A stretch of DNA of 43,192 nt from assembly GCA_002389295.1 (NCBI GenBank), contig DGOE01000157.1:1-43192 (forward strand), read 5' to 3'. The translations under genes were made by a program, and so were the position numbers. The notes below the pieces were generated by a model, which saw nothing but the letters and a program-made list of their open reading frames with translations, did not search any database and was not told where the DNA came from. The stretch is from Flavobacteriales bacterium UBA4474. GTDB taxonomy: Bacteria > Bacteroidota > Bacteroidia > Flavobacteriales_D > Sanyastnellaceae. Below are positions 1-7,716 of the stretch, piece by piece. Position 1 is the stretch's first letter, and each line of letters starts with the position of its first letter.

Positions 1-203
1 CCCGCCGCCCCGTGCGTCTGGCACCAGCCTTCCGAAAAAGGGATGCCGAGTTTGCGCAGCGTTTCGGCGACGTAGGCACCCGTGCGGGTCTCTCCAAAGG
101 AGGGCTCGGGGTGGGCGTGGAGGTGGCGGCGGTGTTCCACCACCTTGTGGCGGGTGGATGCCACGGATGCGAGCAGGGTGGATTTGATCATGGAGGTCGG
201 CAT
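1..203 (-). CDS. M20-family amidohydrolase/peptidase, N-terminal fragment cut by window edge
   Basis: About 67 N-terminal residues are present before the window ends. They contain the block 'VVEHRRHLHAHPEPSFGE' followed by 'TGAYVAETLRKLGIPF', the usual opening of M20D enzymes such as N-acyl-amino-acid amidohydrolases, which hydrolyse acylated amino acids or related amides with two bound metal ions. The catalytic and metal-binding residues lie outside the window, so the substrate cannot be judged. The ATG at 203 shares its A with the TGA stop of the TauE gene (TGATG), which suggests translational coupling. A second in-frame ATG at 191 is also possible. Confidence 0.8.
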   Translation of the reverse strand, partial: MPTSMIKSTLLASVASTRHKVVEHRRHLHAHPEPSFGETRTGAYVAETLRKLGIPFSEGWCQTHGAA

Positions 204-607
204 CAGGTGGTCCACAGGGATCGGCTGGCGCTCAAAATCATGCGCACAGCCACATAGAGCATCAGCACACCAAAGGCGAGGCGCACCTTTTGCGGATGGA
301 TGGAAAGGGCAAACCGGCTGCCGATATAACCGCCCAAAACAAAGGCCACCACCATGACAGCGGCGGCGCGGACGTCGACCTCACCGGCTTTCCAATAGTT
401 CATGACGGCGAGGGCGCCGATGGGCGGCAGCATCAGCGCGAGGCTGGTCCCCTGGGCAGCCATTTGGGACATGCCCATGGCATACATGAGTGCTGGCACG
501 ATCAACATGCCGCCACCGATGCCGATGAAGCCACTGAGGCAGCCGGCAGCCATGCCGATGAGCAACAGCAAAAAAATGGTCTGGGCGTCAAAGGTCATGG
601 GGCGCAT
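203..607 (-). CDS. TauE/SafE (TSUP) family membrane transporter, half-size
   Basis: The 134-residue protein is almost wholly hydrophobic, with about four membrane segments. It has the glycine-rich TSUP block 'GFIGIGGGMLIVPAL' after the first helix and a second half that ends 'GGYIGSRFALSIHPQKVRL'. TSUP proteins export sulfite, sulfoacetate or other organic anions. Classical members are about 250 residues, built from two repeats, so this looks like a half-size, probably dimerising form. The start is the ATG at 607, which shares its A with the TGA of the upstream outer-membrane protein gene; a TTG one codon earlier is less likely. It ends in the same TGATG arrangement with the amidohydrolase. 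The substrate is unknown. Confidence 0.8.
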   Translation of the reverse strand: MRPMTFDAQTIFLLLLIGMAAGCLSGFIGIGGGMLIVPALMYAMGMSQMAAQGTSLALMLPPIGALAVMNYWKAGEVDVRAAAVMVVAFVLGGYIGSRFALSIHPQKVRLAFGVLMLYVAVRMILSASRSLWTT

Positions 608-3600
608 CAAAAGTCAGTAGACAGCGAAAGTTGAAAGACCCTGTCCAGGAGAATACCATCGTCTACTCCCCATCCCCAGTCTGCCCGGACGAAATAGCCC
701 AGCAACTGGCTCCGAAGACCGAACCCGAAATCCCAAATGATGGGCTCCCGGTTGTTGTCCACGGTCACAGAGACGGGATAGAGGTCCAGACTGGTGCTGT
801 TGAATGCATTCTCGTCACTGTAGGGGTCCTGGCCCGTCCATGCCGATCCGATATCGAAGAAGCCGACAGCCTGAAAATGCTCGAGGAAGGGGCTCAGGCT
901 CTTCTTTGGGGAGAGGGTGGCGAACACCGGACACCTGACTTCGGCATTGGCCACAGCAAAGCTGCTGCCGTTTCTGGCGTTGCGCACGAAGCCGCGCATC
1001 GGGGTGGCCGCAGTCTGGTAGGCGAAATTGCCTTCGGGAATCGGCATGGCGCCATCGACCGTGGTCAGCAGTGACTCGTGCACGCCACCGAGGTAATGCA
1101 GCAAGCCCCTGCCGCCAAAAGACGTGTTGCCCGCCGCCCGCATGCACAGTGTGATGCGCCGGTACAGCGGGATGTAGCGCCGGGCATCAAAGCCAGCGAC
1201 CAACAGCATTTCACCTTCGCCGTCGGGCGGGGCCAACATCTCAAACCAGGCCTTTGCCCGCGTACCATTCCTGATGTTCAAGGCGCGTTGTATGCTGTTG
1301 TCAAAAACCCAACTGACGCTGCCACCTATGCCTTGGATGTAGAGGTCACTTCGGCTCGCGTTGAAGGGGTCGGTGGCCAACAAGGAGACCCTGTCCAGTC
1401 TGTACGTCATCTGGGCCCTCAAGCTCATGGTTTCGCTAAACGGGATGGTACGGCGGTAGTGCACGGCGTGGGTGTGCGTTCGGGTGAGGGCGCCGAGCTC
1501 GGCATCAATGCCTTCGTTGCCCTGGCGCTCGATGATCCAGTCCCGGTCCACTTTGCGCTCCAAGTCCCGGTGCATCATGACAAAAGTGGAATTCTGCAAG
1601 CTGCCCGCCAACCGCATGCCGCCGATCCACTTGCTGTTTTCGAATAGGTCGGAGATGCCGATTTTGAGCAGGCCGCTCAACCCCGGAAAACTGCCCGCTG
1701 CGCCGGTAAAGGGTTGGTAAAATGACGTGGCAAAACTGTTGTCAACCTGGCTGAGCAGTTGGTCTACGGCGTAGTTTTTTCTGTGCGGAAGTGGGCTGGC
1801 AATGGGCGGCAAAGTGCGCGAAGGGGAGGACGCTGCACCTTCTCCCTGGCCGACAGGCCCGAGATCGTCTCCGCCCAGTTTGCGCTCTGCTTCGAAGGTG
1901 TAGTTGCTGTAATCCACCTGTCCGGCCTGCAAATCCAACCGCCTTTCAGGGAGGTAGTCCCAGGGTTGAATTTGAGCGGAGGGAATGGAAACACCGGTCT
2001 CGGGCATGGCCGCCTTCAACGGTGGGGGCGGCAATTCCCCCAACTGCCACCGCGGTCTGCCATCGCTCAAGTGCACGCCTTCCCAGCCATCTCCACCGCG
2101 CGAAAGGCCCAGTTCGGCGGTGGCCCCATTGAGGTAGAACCAGGGCGCTTGTCGGGTGAAATAGCGGTAATGAATGGCGGTATCCACCCGGAGGATGGCA
2201 CTGTCCCGTATGGCCAAGTGGATGACTTGGGCCTGATCGGCCAACTTGTAGGCAAACGAACCCTTAGCAAGGCTGAACGGCCTGATTTCGTTCTGGTTCG
2301 GGGTCTCGGTAATGCGTTCAAACCCCTTCGCGTTGAGGTCGTAACGCCAAATGTCGCGCTGGCGGGCGTCGGGAATGGAAGGTGTGGCGCCGGAGACATC
2401 GGCTGGGGGCCGGTTGCTGCTAAACAACAAACCTTGCCCGTCTGCCGTCCAATTCGGGTGCAGGTCATCCCATGCGTCTTCCCACAAAGGCACCTGCGAT
2501 CCGGCCAATGTATTGTAGACATAAAGGTCGGATTGTCCAGCCCGAACCCCGCTAAATGCAATGCGCCGTCCATCGGGTGACCAGTCCAGGTGAATGACCT
2601 TTTCTATCCTGAACAACTCACGTTCGCTCGATTCACCGGTAGCGGCATCGGAGATGGTGAGGAATACGCGGCCTTTTTCTTCGTGGATGTGTGCCAGTAC
2701 CGGAAGGGTCGGGTGCCAAGCCAGCACGGGATATGTGCCGTCGACAATGCGGGTCAGTTTGTGATCGTATTTGGCGATGCACTTTTTCTTGCGGCCATCT
2801 GACCACCAGACGCGCACCTGCCCGCGCTCATCCGTCGCCCATGCCGTCCACCGGCCGTCTGCCGAGGAGGTGAAATGGTGGTGGCGGAATTTGCGCCGGG
2901 CACGGTGGGGCAATTCACCCATACGGGCGTGTGGGGGCGCGGCGTCGTTCCAAGCCAGCTTCCGGCCTGATTCTTCGGTAGGTCCCAGCGCCGCTCCCAG
3001 GGCGTAATGGGCTTGGGCAGCAGCGAGCAAACCCTCCAATGTCATGCCGATCCGCCGGCATCCAGCATCTACCGTGCGGCCTGCTTTGAATCCGCCGAGC
3101 ACGTCCAGGGCGGCCTGCCGACCAAAAGTCTCCAGCACGAACCGCCAGATGGCCGCTGCCGCAATGCGCTGCTCTTTGCCATTCAACACCTGAACGTCGG
3201 CGAGCTGGCCGCGGGAAACGAGGTCTTGCAAGTACGCGACGTCAGCCTGGTCCGGCGGACCCGCAAGCGCCGCCACCATGCCCTCCTCCATCCAGCTCGG
3301 CAGTTGAAAAAGCTGACTGTTCTTGACCACGTCTTTCCAGTCGTCGCCAAACAAGTATTGTCGGATGAGAATGCGGTACAGCCCCTGCCTCAATTGCTGC
3401 TGGAAAGCGCTCCTTTCGCCACCGAACCAACCAAAGAGTTTCTTGCCGTGAATGAGGGTGGTACCGCCGATGTTTCCTGCCTCTGAGCCATCAATTCCGA
3501 TGTTGCTCTGCCGGAAATCGGCATGCTTGTTGAACACCATCACTTCGACCGGTCCTGAGACCCGCAGCTGAAGCGTGGACTCCACCTCTGGCAGGTCCAA

Positions 3601-3831
3601 CGTCAAGGCATTCATGGCGAATTCCGCCAGCGGGCGACCGCCTTGGTAGTAATAGACGGCGAAGGGGTCACCCGGCAGGTACTGCCAATCAAAAGAGCGG
3701 TATTGTACCCGCTGCTTGCCAAACTCCATGTCCAGGCCATTGTGGAACTGGGCTTGCACGCCACTGGGCAACAGCACGATGCAGCCCGCGATCAGGGCCA
3801 GATTCCTGCAGATATGCTTCAGGACCATCAT
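607..3831 (-). CDS. Outer-membrane protein: pseudo-peptidase MA-like domain, TolB-like propeller, C-terminal beta-barrel
   Basis: The protein has 1074 residues. It starts at one of two adjacent ATGs (3831 or 3828) with a signal peptide ending 'SGVQA', so the mature chain starts with Gln28. Residues about 50-200 look like a peptidase-MA (gluzincin-like) domain: 'LPSWMEEGMVAAL' matches the conserved 'LPxWxxEG' part, but the expected HExxH helix reads 'LRQGLYRIL', so both metal histidines and the Glu are missing. Residues about 430-620 carry TolB/PD40 propeller motifs ('LDWSPDGRRIAFSG', 'HPNWTADGQGLLFSSNR'). From about 780 onward the sequence is amphipathic strands ending '...FQLSLSTDF', as in outer-membrane barrels, with a BamA-like 'AVGFFDIGSAW'. 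The precise role is unknown. It diverges from the hydrolase gene at 3892 across a 60-base gap and leads a coupled three-gene unit. Starts further upstream would run into that gene and were rejected. Confidence 0.8.
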   Translation of the reverse strand: MMVLKHICRNLALIAGCIVLLPSGVQAQFHNGLDMEFGKQRVQYRSFDWQYLPGDPFAVYYYQGGRPLAEFAMNALTLDLPEVESTLQLRVSGPVEVMVFNKHADFRQSNIGIDGSEAGNIGGTTLIHGKKLFGWFGGERSAFQQQLRQGLYRILIRQYLFGDDWKDVVKNSQLFQLPSWMEEGMVAALAGPPDQADVAYLQDLVSRGQLADVQVLNGKEQRIAAAAIWRFVLETFGRQAALDVLGGFKAGRTVDAGCRRIGMTLEGLLAAAQAHYALGAALGPTEESGRKLAWNDAAPPHARMGELPHRARRKFRHHHFTSSADGRWTAWATDERGQVRVWWSDGRKKKCIAKYDHKLTRIVDGTYPVLAWHPTLPVLAHIHEEKGRVFLTISDAATGESSERELFRIEKVIHLDWSPDGRRIAFSGVRAGQSDLYVYNTLAGSQVPLWEDAWDDLHPNWTADGQGLLFSSNRPPADVSGATPSIPDARQRDIWRYDLNAKGFERITETPNQNEIRPFSLAKGSFAYKLADQAQVIHLAIRDSAILRVDTAIHYRYFTRQAPWFYLNGATAELGLSRGGDGWEGVHLSDGRPRWQLGELPPPPLKAAMPETGVSIPSAQIQPWDYLPERRLDLQAGQVDYSNYTFEAERKLGGDDLGPVGQGEGAASSPSRTLPPIASPLPHRKNYAVDQLLSQVDNSFATSFYQPFTGAAGSFPGLSGLLKIGISDLFENSKWIGGMRLAGSLQNSTFVMMHRDLERKVDRDWIIERQGNEGIDAELGALTRTHTHAVHYRRTIPFSETMSLRAQMTYRLDRVSLLATDPFNASRSDLYIQGIGGSVSWVFDNSIQRALNIRNGTRAKAWFEMLAPPDGEGEMLLVAGFDARRYIPLYRRITLCMRAAGNTSFGGRGLLHYLGGVHESLLTTVDGAMPIPEGNFAYQTAATPMRGFVRNARNGSSFAVANAEVRCPVFATLSPKKSLSPFLEHFQAVGFFDIGSAWTGQDPYSDENAFNSTSLDLYPVSVTVDNNREPIIWDFGFGLRSQLLGYFVRADWGWGVDDGILLDRVFQLSLSTDF

Positions 3832-3891
3832 GGAATCCGGAATGTACAAACCGGGCAGGCGGATTCGCTGGGAAGAGGGAACTTGCGGACC

Positions 3892-4554
3892 ATGATTGTA
3901 CAGCCTTGCAACGCTTTTTCGGAAAATACCGTGCTTTTGCCCGACGGGGAAGGGGGATTGGTGGTCATAGACCCGGGTTATTCCAGCCCAGAAGAGTGGA
4001 ACACACTGGATACGTTGCTGGCCGCTGAGGGGTTGCGGCCGACGGCTGTCTTGTTGACACACGCCCACCTCGATCACGTCATGGGGTGCCATGGCATGGA
4101 GCGGCGCTGGGGTTTGAGGCCGAGAATGGACGTGCTGGACCTGGACACCTATGCCATGGCACCCCCTGCTGCTGCGCTGTATGGCGTGTCACTTGATCCC
4201 CTCCCGCAGCCGCTGGAAGCGGGGTTTTCGGAAGGGGAGGAATTGGCATTCGGAAAATTGAAGCTCACCGTTCGGCATGCGCCTGGCCATGCGCCTGGGC
4301 ACGTGGTCTTCATCGATGATGAGCACCAGCGCGTGATCGGGGGCGACGTGCTGTTTCAAGGCAGCATTGGGCGCACGGACCTGCCCGGGGGCGATCCTGG
4401 GGTCTTGAGAAAGAGCATCGAAGAGGTATTGTACACTTTGCCTGATCACTACACGGTGGTGCCGGGTCACGGACCGACTACGACCATTGGCGCAGAGCGG
4501 GCGGCCAACCCCTTTGTCAATGCAGCCGGGTCGGGCATGCTCCAACAAGGGTGA
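3892..4554 (+). CDS. MBL-fold metallohydrolase, glyoxalase II-like
   Basis: This 220-residue cytosolic protein carries the metal-binding motif 'LLTHAHLDHVMGC' (HxHxDH), a later His in 'RHAPGHAPGHVVF', an Asp in 'VIGGDVLFQGSIGRTD' and a terminal His in 'VVPGHGP'. Order, length and spacing match the hydroxyacylglutathione-hydrolase-like branch (YcbL type), whose members hydrolyse thioesters or similar small substrates with two metals. The true substrate is not evident. The start is the ATG at 3892, directly before 'MIVQPCNAFSENTVLL'. The open frame runs upstream to 3643, but that part is antisense to the outer-membrane protein gene and does not look like the family. The histidine kinase gene ends tail to tail with it 11 bases downstream. 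Confidence 0.88.
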   Translation: MIVQPCNAFSENTVLLPDGEGGLVVIDPGYSSPEEWNTLDTLLAAEGLRPTAVLLTHAHLDHVMGCHGMERRWGLRPRMDVLDLDTYAMAPPAAALYGVSLDPLPQPLEAGFSEGEELAFGKLKLTVRHAPGHAPGHVVFIDDEHQRVIGGDVLFQGSIGRTDLPGGDPGVLRKSIEEVLYTLPDHYTVVPGHGPTTTIGAERAANPFVNAAGSGMLQQG

Positions 4555-4565
4555 CCGGAACCGCG

Positions 4566-5609
4566 TCAGGCTTTGCTCAAGGTAAAGGAGAACGTGGCCC
4601 CTTTCCCTTGGGTTGAGCGCACGGAAATGCTTTGTTCGTGTGCTTCGATGATGTGCTTGACGATGGCCAATCCCAGGCCACTTCCCCCCACATTGCGCGA
4701 GCGGCTCTTGTCTACGCGATAAAACCGCTCGAATATCCGTGGAAGGTGCTCCTCCGACATCCCGATGCCGTCGTCGGCCACTTCGATGAGCACCTGCTCC
4801 TCCATGTCGTAGTACCGAATTTGGGTGGTGCCGCCTTCATTGCCGTAGCGCAAGCTGTTGGAGATGAGGTTGGTCATGACCTGCTCAATCTTGGGGGCAT
4901 CCCCGAGCACATCGACCTTGCGTTGACCTTCTTCCACAAAAACCAGTGAGATGTCCGCCCGCTTGGCCCGCTGCTCCAGTTGATCGAGGACTTCGTGGAC
5001 GAGGTGACCGAGGTCAAAAGCGCTGATGTTCAGTTCCAGGGAACCGCCTTCGATTTTGGTGATGACATCGAGGTCATCGATGAGCCCGGCCATGCGGTCC
5101 ACATTTTTGGCCGCCTTCATCAGGAATTTTCGGTTGTGTTCGGGGTCTTCAAGGGCCCCTTCCAAGAGGGTGAGGATGTAGCCTTGAATGTTGAACACCG
5201 GGGTTTTGAGCTCATGGGCGAGGTTGCCGATAAACTCCTTGCGGAAGGTGTCCTGCTCCTTGAGAAGGGAGATTTCATTGACTTTTTCCGTGGCCCAATC
5301 CATCACGTCCAGCCGGACTTTTTCCATCACGTCTTCGCCCATGTGCACGTCCCGGGCGCGTTCCTTGGTGCTCTTGAACCGGTGAATGTTCTTGTAAATG
5401 ATGCGGACCTTTTGATAGATGAAGCGCTCGATGGCACTGTAAATCACCGCCATTGAAAGGATGAACAGCCCGAGTGCCCCGAGCGCTATGGCTTGGGGCG
5501 GTGCCGGCACGTCGTACATCCAGCACACAAAAGCGGCCATGCCCATGCCCAGGACCGTCACCACCAGTGCACATACGAGTGCGACCCCGCGTGGGGTGCG
5601 AATGTTCAT
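4566..5609 (-). CDS. Sensor histidine kinase, PhoR-like, two transmembrane helices
   Basis: The 347-residue protein has two helices (about residues 8-31 and 40-60) with only about ten residues between them, so almost no periplasmic sensor; it probably senses in the membrane or through a partner. After a HAMP-like linker come the dimerisation and phosphoacceptor box 'NLAHELKTPVF' (His132), the N box 'VMTNLISNSLRYG', G1 'EVADDGIGMS', F box 'IFERFYRVD' and G2 'GGSGLGLAIVKH', all intact. Its ATG overlaps the stop of the response regulator (ATGA), so the two form a cognate, co-translated pair. The short loop and pairing resemble the PhoR/PhoB class, but no phosphate genes adjoin it, so the signal is open. 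Confidence 0.92.
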   Translation of the reverse strand: MNIRTPRGVALVCALVVTVLGMGMAAFVCWMYDVPAPPQAIALGALGLFILSMAVIYSAIERFIYQKVRIIYKNIHRFKSTKERARDVHMGEDVMEKVRLDVMDWATEKVNEISLLKEQDTFRKEFIGNLAHELKTPVFNIQGYILTLLEGALEDPEHNRKFLMKAAKNVDRMAGLIDDLDVITKIEGGSLELNISAFDLGHLVHEVLDQLEQRAKRADISLVFVEEGQRKVDVLGDAPKIEQVMTNLISNSLRYGNEGGTTQIRYYDMEEQVLIEVADDGIGMSEEHLPRIFERFYRVDKSRSRNVGGSGLGLAIVKHIIEAHEQSISVRSTQGKGATFSFTLSKA

Positions 5610-6286
5610 GTCTCTTCGAACTTGTAGCCCACTCCTTTGACCGTGCGGAAGTGCGCATCGCCCAGCTTTTCTCTCAGCTTGCGGATGTGCACGTCGATGG
5701 TGCGGTCGCCTACGACCACATCCTTGCCCCACACCATGGAGAGGATGGCGCTGCGCGTAAAGACCTTTCCCGGTTGGGAAGTCAACAGAGACAGCAGCTC
5801 AAATTCCTTCTTGGGCAGGCTCATTTCCTTTCCATCCTTGGTGACCAAGTAGCGTTCGCGGTCGATGGTGATGGACTTGCCATTGAAGGACTGACTGGGC
5901 TCATTGTTCTTGCCTGCCCTGCGCAAAAGCGCCTTCATTCGGCTGATGAGGACCCTGGGCTTGATGGGTTTGGTGATGTAGTCGTCGGCACCGGCATCAA
6001 ACCCGGCAATCTGACTGTAGTCCTCTCCCCGGGCAGTGAGGAAGGCGATGACTGAACCGTCGAGTTTCCGATTGGCCCGCATTTCCATGCAGGTTTCCAT
6101 ACCGTCCATTTTGGGCATCATCACATCCAGCAAAATCAAATCGGGCACCACCTGGTCCGCAATTTCAAGGGCCTCCTTGCCATTTCCTGCCGTGTACACA
6201 GCGAACCCTTCCTTTTCGAGGTTGTACTGGACCAATTCCAGAATGTCCGGCTCGTCGTCCACGACGAGGATCTTCTCATTGCTCAC
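5606..6286 (-). CDS. Response regulator, OmpR/PhoB family
   Basis: The 226-residue protein has a receiver domain ('KILVVDDEPDI', phosphoacceptor Asp54 in 'LILLDVMMPKMDG', Thr in 'FLTARGED', Lys in 'DDYITKPIKPR') and a winged-helix DNA-binding domain ('LPKKEFELLSLLTSQPGKV', 'VGDRTIDVHIRKLREKLG', 'TVKGVGYKFE'). The start chosen is GTG at 6286, which gives the family's usual five residues before 'KILVVDDE'; the next upstream ATG (6361) would add 25 atypical residues. It is the first gene of a two-gene unit with the kinase. 'FLTARGED' and the winged helix are intact, so it should act as a phosphorylation-controlled transcription factor. Targets cannot be read from this window. Confidence 0.92.
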   Translation of the reverse strand: MSNEKILVVDDEPDILELVQYNLEKEGFAVYTAGNGKEALEIADQVVPDLILLDVMMPKMDGMETCMEMRANRKLDGSVIAFLTARGEDYSQIAGFDAGADDYITKPIKPRVLISRMKALLRRAGKNNEPSQSFNGKSITIDRERYLVTKDGKEMSLPKKEFELLSLLTSQPGKVFTRSAILSMVWGKDVVVGDRTIDVHIRKLREKLGDAHFRTVKGVGYKFEET

Positions 6287-6402
6287 GGCAGGGCGATTTC
6301 TATGCGCCTTAAATCTACTGTCTCCGTGGGTGCGCTCGCATCTTGTGGGTGCAATGTGCATCTTTTCGCCCCGTCAAGTGGCGAAGGTGGAGCGCAGCCA
6401 AG

Positions 6403-7716
6403 TCAGTTCCGCGCCAACAGGGTCGTGCACCATTTCTGAATGAAGGGGGCCGACATCAAGGGCCTGATGCGCCGCTCGGCCCGCGCATCGATGAAGGCGT
6501 CTTCGAGGGGCATGGCCAGGTATTGCGCACCGCGAAGCAGGAGAAAGACCGCTGGAACGGCTGCCAGGCTTTCATAAATGACACCCGCTCCCAAGGAGAG
6601 CACCGCCCAAGTCAAACTGACGCCCACCATGGTCAGGGGAATGCTCAAGGTGGTGCGAAAGGCAACATCTTTGACGCTGTGCTGTGCCGCTTTTTCGGCG
6701 ACCCTGGGCCACCACCCGGTGGTCAGCATGAAAATGAGCCAGGCGGGCAGGCGCCACATCAATGGTGCCAGCGATGTGGGCTTGTTTGCTGCCCACCTTC
6801 CAGCAGCAGCAAAATCATCGTTGAGGCGCGGATGGCCCCATCCGCACTTCAATGCTGCTTCAAATGCGGCCTTGACCGAAGCTGGATCCGTCCTCAACAG
6901 CACCGCCGCCGCGGCGAGGGTGTGGTGGGGGACAGGCCCTCCCATGGCCCCCTCGAGAAACCGGCATACCGCCAGGTGGGGATTGTACATCTCGCCGCCC
7001 TCGAGGTTGACCGAACAGGCCATCAGTGCATCCCGCATCCGTTGGCTCAACGCGACCCGCGCGGCTCCCGAATCCGCTCCGATTCCCGGAATGTCATCGC
7101 AGGGTATGGCTTCTCCTATGCGCACGCGGGCGGCGGTTCGGTAGCCTTCATAGCGCTCGAAATCCAAATGCATGGGCAACACTTCGAAGCCCCGGTCCCT
7201 GATGCGCTTCCGCTGCAGTGCGCCGGCTATAAAACGCGCCGACCCATGGCGGAACCGTCGAATCCGGCGCTCATCCAAGTGTCCCGCCTCCGAAAAAATG
7301 CCGCAGATGGCGCCCTGTTCCAACCGGGCGTAGGCCGAGGAAAAGGTGGCCATGTTGCGCTCGGCGAGGTTGTCGACCCGGTCCACGGGCCGAAAAACGG
7401 GCATCATGTGCAGCCGGATCATCATCCAACGCGACAGCCAGTGGCGGAAGGCGTCGGCCCGGGTAAAAAAATGCAGCTGAGGCTGCAGGGCGATGCAGGC
7501 GAGAATAGGGTCGGCCAGGCCGTTCTGGTGCCCACCAATGAGCAGCCGCGCTGGTGCCTGACCGGGGGCGTTCTCCAGGTGTTTTGCCCCTTTTACATCG
7601 GGGTCGATGCGGTGCCAAAGGGCCATCCCCCAGCGCGCCCATGGCCGCACAATGGCATAGAATGGATGCCGTCTGGATTCGGGGAGTACAAAAGGGGGAG
7701 GGACCTTCCGTTTCAC
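6403..7716 (-). CDS. PlsC-like 1-acyl-glycerol-3-phosphate acyltransferase family protein
   Basis: The 437-residue protein has an acyltransferase block near residues 50-210: 'GGHQNGLADP' resembles the 'NHxNxxxDP' catalytic motif of the branch with five residues between His and Asp. 'GIFSEAGHLDERRIRRFRHG' corresponds to the substrate-binding 'FPEGxxS' region but is altered, and 'VLPMHLDFER' to the 'PVxI' block. Two or three hydrophobic segments near residues 325-400 should anchor it in the inner membrane. The reaction is probably acyl transfer to a phospholipid precursor, with exact acceptor uncertain. The GTG start at 7716 follows the pheT stop with no base between, so it is probably co-translated with pheT. 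No in-frame ATG precedes residue 30, where the conserved part has already begun. Confidence 0.75.
   Translation of the reverse strand: MKRKVPPPFVLPESRRHPFYAIVRPWARWGMALWHRIDPDVKGAKHLENAPGQAPARLLIGGHQNGLADPILACIALQPQLHFFTRADAFRHWLSRWMMIRLHMMPVFRPVDRVDNLAERNMATFSSAYARLEQGAICGIFSEAGHLDERRIRRFRHGSARFIAGALQRKRIRDRGFEVLPMHLDFERYEGYRTAARVRIGEAIPCDDIPGIGADSGAARVALSQRMRDALMACSVNLEGGEMYNPHLAVCRFLEGAMGGPVPHHTLAAAAVLLRTDPASVKAAFEAALKCGWGHPRLNDDFAAAGRWAANKPTSLAPLMWRLPAWLIFMLTTGWWPRVAEKAAQHSVKDVAFRTTLSIPLTMVGVSLTWAVLSLGAGVIYESLAAVPAVFLLLRGAQYLAMPLEDAFIDARAERRIRPLMSAPFIQKWCTTLLARN

Noticed and set aside
3832..4092. N-terminal extension of the large outer-membrane protein
   Set aside because: It would precede the signal peptide and overlap the divergent metallohydrolase coding region; the start at 3831 fits a signal peptide.
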